Below, piece by piece: positions 31,194 through 34,180 of a DNA stretch of 34,180 nucleotides; the first letter of the stretch is position 1; every line of letters starts with the position of its first letter. Origin of the DNA: Deltaproteobacteria bacterium (GTDB taxonomy: Bacteria; Desulfobacterota; GWC2-55-46; UBA9637); the NCBI GenBank assembly GCA_016219285.1, contig JACRNJ010000077.1, positions 1-34,180 on the forward strand, written 5' to 3'. The position numbers and the translations under genes are program-made. The notes under the pieces were generated by a model. The model worked only from the letters and a program-made list of their open reading frames with translations. It was not told where the DNA came from and did not search any database.

Positions 31194-32207
31194 CTACTGT
31201 CTGTTCGTTATCTCCACCAATTTATTTAATTTATCCAGCGATGCGCCGCTGTCTATGGAACCCCTTGCGGCAGCAATGCCTTCCTCAATAGAATTAGCAA
31301 CACCGCCTGCAGCAATGGCTGCTGCTGCATTTAAAAGAACCACATCATGCTGGGGGCCTTTCTTGCCTTTTAATATTTTAAGGATTATCTCTGCATTTTG
31401 TTCAGGGTCTCCGCCTTTTAAATCCTCTGCCTTGCACCGCCTGAATCCAAAGTCCTCTGGCTTTATATGATATGTTCGCAATTTCCCGTCTTTGAGTTCT
31501 GTGACTTTTGTCTCTGCTGTAAGCGTTATCTCATCAAGGCCATCCTCTCCCCTTACAACAAATGCGTGCTCAGCGCCAAGATTTGACAGAACCTTCCCCA
31601 ATATATCGGTCAGACTGTCGTCATAAACACCAATCACCTGACATCTTGCGCCTGCGGGGTTTGTCAAAGGCCCAAGTATATTAAAAATAGTCCTTATGCC
31701 GATTTCTCGTCTCACAGGCGCCGCATATTTCATAGCGCCGTGGAGCATGGGCGCAAATAAAAATCCAACACCAATCTCATTGATGCACTCCTCAACCCTT
31801 GCAACCTCTGCCTCTATATTGACTCCGAGCGCCTTCAGCACATCTGCGCTTCCGCTCCGGCTGGATACGCTCCTGTTGCCGTGCTTTGCGATAGTCAAGC
31901 CAGCGCCTGCCGCTACAAACGCCGCAGCAGTTGATATATTGAATGTCATGGATTCGTCGCCGCCTGTGCCGCAGGTATCCACAACCTTTTTACCCTTAAC
32001 CTCTATCTTCGTGGCCTTCTCTCTCATCACCTTTGCAGCGCCTGTGATTTCATCAACAGTCTCGCCTTTTATTCTGAGCGCAGTAATAAATGCCCCAATC
32101 TGCCCAGGGCTTGCCGCTCCTGTCATAATCTCATTCATAATCTCAATCATTTCAGATTCGGTCAAATCCTGATTTTTTACTATTTTAGATATGGCCTCTT
32201 TAATCAT
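31194..32207 (-). CDS. trpD: Anthranilate phosphoribosyltransferase
   Basis: 337 aa. Glycine-rich DTCGTGGD (77-84), KHGNRSVSSRSGSADVLKALG, FAPMLHGAMKYAAPVRREIG and IFNILGPLTNPA identify TrpD, the second pathway step. Its ribosome site (GGGAGG) lies within the last codons of the HEPN gene. trpE and trpG, often found upstream, are not in the window. Confidence 0.97.
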   Translation of the reverse strand: MIKEAISKIVKNQDLTESEMIEIMNEIMTGAASPGQIGAFITALRIKGETVDEITGAAKVMREKATKIEVKGKKVVDTCGTGGDESMTFNISTAAAFVAAGAGLTIAKHGNRSVSSRSGSADVLKALGVNIEAEVARVEECINEIGVGFLFAPMLHGAMKYAAPVRREIGIRTIFNILGPLTNPAGARCQVIGVYDDSLTDILGKVLSNLGAEHAFVVRGEDGLDEITLTAETKVTELKDGKLRTYHIKPEDFGFRRCKAEDLKGGDPEQNAEIILKILKGKKGPQHDVVLLNAAAAIAAGGVANSIEEGIAAARGSIDSGASLDKLNKLVEITNRQ

Positions 32208-32210
32208 GGT

Positions 32211-32540
32211 TTAACCTCCCTTACTCAACTGTTTTAGAAGGGTTTCCACTTCTTTCACCAATTCTTTTGCTTTCTTTAACTGTTCTTCTGCTTCTTCTTT
32301 GCTAAACTCTACATAGTCTTCATAATCTGCCCTTTCTCGTTTTGCCTTGGCACTCGTAATAATCTGATAAACTTCTTTTGCCAACAAACCAGTTTTAATG
32401 AAATGTTCATTGAACAAGGCGACAACACCGGAGTGTCTTTTGCTATCCAAGCCTTTCAATGCCAATAGCGCCCTAACTGCTGTAAATATAGCATAATATG
32501 AACGGCCGATTGAGTCGGCCAAATTACCTGATTTAAGCAA
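32211..32540 (-). CDS. HEPN-domain protein, probably frameshifted at its N-terminus
   Basis: At least 109 aa from a TTG at 32540. LADSIGRSYYAIFTAVRALL, HFIKTGLL and KRERADYEDYVEF match HEPN partners of MNT nucleotidyltransferases. The same frame continues upstream with family-like sequence (YLQAKERLASAEALL) back to the nucleotidyltransferase stop at 32601, yet offers no ATG, GTG or TTG there. The shifted frame does have a TTG start (32608) overlapping that stop and reads (M)SEKHQIYLATYRQK. The simplest reading is a one-base indel near 32555-32575. The gene ends three bases before trpD. Confidence 0.65.
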   Translation of the reverse strand: MLKSGNLADSIGRSYYAIFTAVRALLALKGLDSKRHSGVVALFNEHFIKTGLLAKEVYQIITSAKAKRERADYEDYVEFSKEEAEEQLKKAKELVKEVETLLKQLSKGG

Positions 32541-32600
32541 CGCCTCCGCCGAAGCTAATCTTTCTTTTGCCTGTAAGTAGCAAGATATATTTGATGCTTC

Positions 32601-32948
32601 TCAGACAAGAGACACCCCTTCTTTTTCAACTTCCTGAGTAAAGAGAGTTCTGAAGTATTTGTTCCTTTCACGCTCCCGTTTAGTATAGATAACAGGCGAT
32701 ATATTGCAGTCAAATTCCATATTAATATCAGCAGCAATTTTGCTTATCGCTTCCTGTAAATGCCAATCATCAGAATCTATTACCAGCAAAATATCAATAT
32801 CTGACTCCTCATCAAAATCACCCCTTACCTTTGAGCCGAAGATACGAAGCTCTAAAAGAGAATAGCCAAGAAGCTTCTTTACCTTTTCAACAAAGGCACT
32901 TACTCCCTGCCTTTCATCCTTACTTAGATATTTTTCATAATCGCGCAT
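32601..32948 (-). CDS. Minimal nucleotidyltransferase (MNT family)
   Basis: 115 aa from the ATG at 32948. The catalytic core IFGSKVRGDFDEESDIDILLV has GS (38-39), D50 and D52 of the Pol-beta/MNT fold. The C-terminus RTLFTQEVEKEGVSLV is typical. MNT proteins act as antitoxins by adding nucleotides to HEPN ribonuclease toxins. Here the MNT comes first and the HEPN follows, as in MNT-HEPN operons. A GTG at 32981 would add 11 residues but has no better ribosome site. Confidence 0.8.
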   Translation of the reverse strand: MRDYEKYLSKDERQGVSAFVEKVKKLLGYSLLELRIFGSKVRGDFDEESDIDILLVIDSDDWHLQEAISKIAADINMEFDCNISPVIYTKRERERNKYFRTLFTQEVEKEGVSLV

Positions 32949-32990
32949 AAAATCCCTTGTTTGTCGCTGCGCACTTGCCACAAAAATGTC

Positions 32991-33042
32991 ATTCCCGAAT
33001 GCTTCCCCGCTTACTGTCTGCGAGGACAGGTTTATCGGGAAT
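32991..33042. repeat. Palindromic repeat (ATTCCCGA ... TCGGGAAT)
   Basis: Outer arms ATTCCCGA (32991-32998) and TCGGGAAT (33035-33042), with an inner CTGTC/GACAG. It belongs to the widespread TCATTCCCG...CGGGAATCCA class of intergenic palindromes. Confidence 0.65.
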
Positions 33043-33108
33043 CCATGCTTTCATTCCGCCTTATTTCAGAATCTCATGCCTTTGCTAGGCAAAGCCCACC
33101 CTGCTGGA

Positions 33109-33411
33109 TTAAGTCAATATAGTCTCTCTCAATAAGCGTCTTCCGTGGACAACTGCAACCACTTTAACCTCGTTACTGTCTAAATCATGACGATAAACCA
33201 CACGATAACTATCAACAATAACTTCTCTATGCGGTAGGTTGGGAAACTCTGGCAGATGACGGCCTGATTCAGGGAACTGGCGCAAACGTTCTGTGGATTT
33301 GCAAATACCCTCTATTTGATAGCGGGCGTAAAGAGGGGAGTCTCTGGCAATATAGTCATAAATCCCCTCCAAGTCAGAAAGAGATTCTTCGCTCCATATC
33401 AGCTCTGCCAT
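33109..33411 (-). CDS. ParE/RelE-superfamily toxin
   Basis: 100 aa. IWSEESLSDLEGIYDYIA, LRQFPESGRHLPEF, VDSYRVVYRHD and VVAVVHGRRLL match ParE toxins. ParE poisons gyrase and RelE cuts mRNA; the sequence alone does not decide which. The ATG overlaps the antitoxin stop by 13 bases. The full-length conserved C-terminus suggests it is intact. Confidence 0.88.
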   Translation of the reverse strand: MAELIWSEESLSDLEGIYDYIARDSPLYARYQIEGICKSTERLRQFPESGRHLPEFPNLPHREVIVDSYRVVYRHDLDSNEVKVVAVVHGRRLLRETILT

Positions 33412-33587
33412 TTTTCGGATAACCTTTTCATTGCATCGCCATGCGAAAGGATTTTCCCCTCCCTGATATCTGCTTCGCCTGCTTCTATTTTTTCGAGAAG
33501 ATAGAGCCGATACATTACTTCTTCCGTATCAACCACATCAGGAAGTTCTTTAAAAAGTTTTTCCAATCTTGATTTTGCGATGTTCAT
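33399..33587 (-). CDS. Small antitoxin paired with the ParE-like toxin
   Basis: 62 aa, mostly helical and acidic (LPDVVDTEEVMYRLYLLEKIEAGE, then ILSHGDAMKRLSEKW). It is of the short addiction-module antitoxin type found in front of ParE/RelE toxins. GAGGGAGAA precedes the ATG. No DNA-binding motif can be assigned with confidence. Confidence 0.8.
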   Translation of the reverse strand: MNIAKSRLEKLFKELPDVVDTEEVMYRLYLLEKIEAGEADIREGKILSHGDAMKRLSEKWQS

Positions 33588-33641
33588 CAGCTTCTCCCTC
33601 TACTTCATTTTTTGATTATTTCCACTCTTATACCACACAGC

Positions 33642-33742
33642 CCCTGCTCATCACAAGCAGGGCTTTTGCTGGATTCGCTTTGCTTTAACCCAATTCACTG
33701 GGCTATTTACCCCGTTAGAAAGGCGAAGATTTTCTAACAGGG
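33642..33742. repeat. Composite hairpin repeat
   Basis: CCCTGCT (33642-33648) pairs with AGCAGGG (33656-33662). CCC-GTTAGAAA (33710-33721) pairs with TTTCTAAC-GGG (33731-33742), with one mismatch. Probably one intergenic palindromic element. No gene on the plus strand ends here, so it is not assigned as a terminator. Confidence 0.6.
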
Positions 33743-33860
33743 TTTACTTTTAATGGTATCTGTCCCTATTATTTTCTCTGCGGTAATTTGGCATTGTTTT
33801 ATTTTATGATTTCTTTTGGTGGATAAAGCTCGCCCTGTGACCGTTAAATTTTATAATTGC

Positions 33861-33909
33861 GTAGGGCGGGCTGTGCTCGCCGATAAATGGTGGGCGCAGC
33901 CCACTCTAC
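33861..33909. repeat. GTAG...CTAC palindrome
   Basis: GTAGGGCGGGCTGTGCTC pairs with GGGCGCAGCCCACTCTAC. It shares CGCCGATAAAT with the MITE core and GGGC-type arms with the hairpin inside tilS (20885-20915). Confidence 0.65.
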
Positions 33910-33927
33910 TTACTAATTTGTTATTCA

Positions 33928-34016
33928 TTATTCAAAAAAACTTGGGTAACGATTTGCTAGTTCCTTAAACCTTTCAGGTCCAAATAATTTTCTGGTTCTT
34001 ACTGCCTGAGTGGCTA
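33928..34016 (-). pseudogene. C-terminal remnant of an unidentified gene next to the IS630-type element
   Basis: An open minus-strand frame ends at a TAA (33930-33928) and reads LATQAVRTRKLFGPERF then KELANRYPSFFE. It is protein-like but runs into what looks like the end of the IS630-type element at about 34017. The rest of the gene should lie beyond that element. I do not recognise the family. Confidence 0.4.
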
Positions 34017-34024
34017 GTGTAGTG

Positions 34025-34050
34025 TTACATAAATAACTTTACTTATGTAA
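34025..34050. repeat. Inverted repeat in the IS630-type end region
   Basis: TTACATAA (34025-34032), ten bases, TTATGTAA (34043-34050). It sits 22 bases before the transposase ATG, probably in or beside the element's terminal repeat. An operator is also possible. Confidence 0.6.
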
Positions 34051-34071
34051 AATATTATGTATAATGGTTTT

Positions 34072-34180
34072 ATGTGTAGAGTAGCAGAAACCATTATATT
34101 GACAGAAAAAGAGCAGATAACAATAGACGCATGGGCAAAGAGTAAAAAGATGCCCTTTCGTATTGTTCAAAGAGCTCGCA
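34072..34180 (+). mobile_element. IS630-family transposase, N-terminal part (runs off the right edge)
   Basis: From the ATG at 34072 the frame reads MCRVAETIILTEKEQITIDA, then WAKSKKMPFRIVQRAR. This is the helix-turn-helix opening of IS630/Tc1-type transposases (LT..E...I..WA.S...P.R.VQRAR). It is the only plus-strand gene recognised. The catalytic DDE region is outside the window. Confidence 0.8.

Larger units (their letters stand above)
33588..34071. other. Gene-poor stretch between the antitoxin and the IS630-type transposase
   Basis: It contains hairpin repeats (33642-33662, 33710-33742), a GTAG-type palindrome (33861-33909), the tail of a truncated minus-strand gene (33928-34016) and the leader of the transposase. 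Apart from these I see no gene or RNA. Confidence 0.6.

Noticed and set aside
32555-32737. Separate 60-aa gene overlapping the nucleotidyltransferase
   Set aside because: It is an alternate frame; only its last ~18 residues look meaningful, as the shifted N-terminus of the HEPN protein.
33642-33742. Terminator for the plus strand
   Set aside because: No plus-strand gene ends upstream of it and the T run is weak; treated as a repeat.
1-34180. tRNA, rRNA and riboswitches
   Set aside because: Reading both strands by eye I found no convincing cloverleaf, rRNA segment or known riboswitch; a covariance-model scan would be needed to exclude them.

Overview
ORGANISM. Almost every gene lies on the minus strand. 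The window is AT-rich by eye and comes from a Gram-negative bacterium: it has an LPS-assembly LptD, lipoproteins and many Sec-exported c-type cytochromes. The trp-accD-folC gene order, the cytochrome-based respiration and a very heavy load of short palindromic and 7-bp repeats would fit an uncultured Desulfobacterota, Nitrospirota or Methylomirabilota-like anaerobe. That placement is inference; no marker gene here fixes the phylum. TGA is used as a normal stop, including in ATGA stop/start overlaps.

LAYOUT, left to right (transcription mostly runs right to left). 1-48: start of an IS4-type transposase. 353-2469: two envelope genes, a FlgT-like exported protein and a CsgG-like/TPR lipoprotein. 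2738-3031: a coiled-coil protein with an (ATGA)10 tract behind it. 3100-6600: a GldA/GldF/GldG-type ABC module. 6701-9359: four c-type cytochrome genes behind a promoter with an FNR-like box. 9426-11767: two tandem streptogramin-lyase-like beta-propellers. 12004-14056: a cytochrome b6 / cytochrome c / subunit IV-cytochrome c set, with an in-frame TGA in the small cytochrome c. 14060-14515: a lipoprotein. 14641-16368: a divergent nitrous-oxide-reductase-like (NosZ-like) protein with its own promoter. 16546-20621: CcdA, two TlpA/ResA-like thioredoxins, a CX3CH cytochrome, a CcmH-like protein and a membrane-anchored exported protein, all behind tilS. 22304-32207: lptD, folC, accD, trpA, trpB, trpF, trpC, trpD. 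32211-33587: an MNT/HEPN pair and a ParE/antitoxin pair at the head of the trp run. 34072-34180: an IS630-type transposase starting on the plus strand, next to a truncated gene.

HOW IT WORKS TOGETHER. The 6.7-20.6 kb block reads as one respiratory unit. A quinol-oxidising cytochrome b6/subunit IV complex (no Rieske gene in the window) would pass electrons through several small cytochromes c to the NosZ-like terminal protein, while the CcdA/TlpA/CcmH genes supply reductant for heme and copper-site maturation. The NosZ-like protein keeps six of seven CuZ histidines and most of CuA, but has Glu in place of the second His of the DxHH motif and Met in place of the first CuA His. It is therefore either a distant N2O reductase lineage or an enzyme with a different job. 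None of nosD, nosL, nosR, nosB, nosG or nosH is seen.

REPEATS. The most unusual feature is a set of heptanucleotide tandem arrays, mostly laid out as imperfect palindromes. They sit in intergenic gaps, inside coding genes (folC, tilS) and right at the start codons of at least seven downstream cistrons. In five exported proteins they encode part or all of the signal-peptide hydrophobic core. MITE-like elements (two of 124 bp, one of 217 bp) occupy gaps in the same operons.
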